From contig JAUWRZ010000186.1 in NCBI GenBank assembly GCA_030610325.1, positions 1 through 5,075 of the forward strand: a DNA stretch of 5,075 bases. Direction: 5' to 3'. The position numbers were made by a program, and so were the translations under genes. This document shows, piece after piece, positions 5,067 to 5,075 of the stretch (positions within the stretch are counted from its first letter, which is position 1; each line of letters opens with the position of its first letter). Under the pieces are notes generated by a model. The model saw only the letters and a list, made by a program, of their open reading frames with translations, was not told where the DNA came from and ran no database searches. The stretch comes from Sulfurimonadaceae bacterium (lineage in GTDB: Bacteria > Campylobacterota > Campylobacteria > Campylobacterales > Sulfurimonadaceae).

Positions 5067-5072
5067 TTCCTT
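5067..5072 (-). promoter_or_regulatory. Strong Shine-Dalgarno (AAGGAA) for the DUF1508 gene
   Basis: On the minus strand AAGGAA stands five bases before the ATG at 5061-5059. It fixes the start of the gene. The promoter lies beyond the right edge of the window. Confidence 0.7.
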
Positions 5073-5075
5073 GAT

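Overview
The window suggests a mesophilic bacterium of the phylum Campylobacterota (the former Epsilonproteobacteria, in the manner of Sulfurimonas, Sulfurovum or Sulfuricurvum). The basis is the style of the Y-family polymerase, which has a long insertion after the N-terminal Gly-Gly, together with closely packed genes and AT-rich intergenic DNA. This placement is inference from family knowledge; no search was run. There are no RNA genes, CRISPR arrays, insertion sequences or phage genes.

Layout. Positions 2-475 hold the 3' part of a family I inorganic pyrophosphatase gene (ppa), cut by the left edge. A small two-helix membrane protein gene (480-770) follows four bases later. It converges, with another four-base gap, on a minus-strand gene (775-1284) for an exported protein with a staphylococcal-nuclease-like fold. 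A 391-base AT-rich spacer (1285-1675) separates this from a divergent gene for a small exported lytic-transglycosylase-like protein (1676-2197), which starts at TTG.

The most unusual stretch is 2194-2452. Three related segments (CTAGGAG, then GATCGGCTCCTAG, then CTTAGGAGCGATC) surround an extended -10 promoter motif (TGGTATAAT). The third segment carries the ribosome binding site of a 57-codon gene for a single-span membrane protein. That gene has no ATG, GTG or TTG: the only start at normal distance from the Shine-Dalgarno sequence is ATC at 2279. Transcripts reading in from upstream could fold so that this ribosome binding site is hidden, while transcripts from the internal promoter would leave it free.

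Positions 2586-4162 form a two-gene operon: a 102-residue protein of unknown function, then a Y-family translesion DNA polymerase (DinB-like) joined to it by a TGATG stop-start overlap. This converges on a minus-strand gene (4192-5061) whose product has two tandem DUF1508/YegP domains, a long Lys/Ala/Ser/Thr-rich linker and a C-terminal domain with a Gly/Ala-rich helix. The 29-base gap between the last two genes holds a weak candidate bidirectional terminator.

The genes do not form one pathway. Themes present are pyrophosphate removal, damage-tolerant DNA synthesis, envelope or periplasmic enzymes (nuclease fold, transglycosylase), and several small proteins of unknown function.
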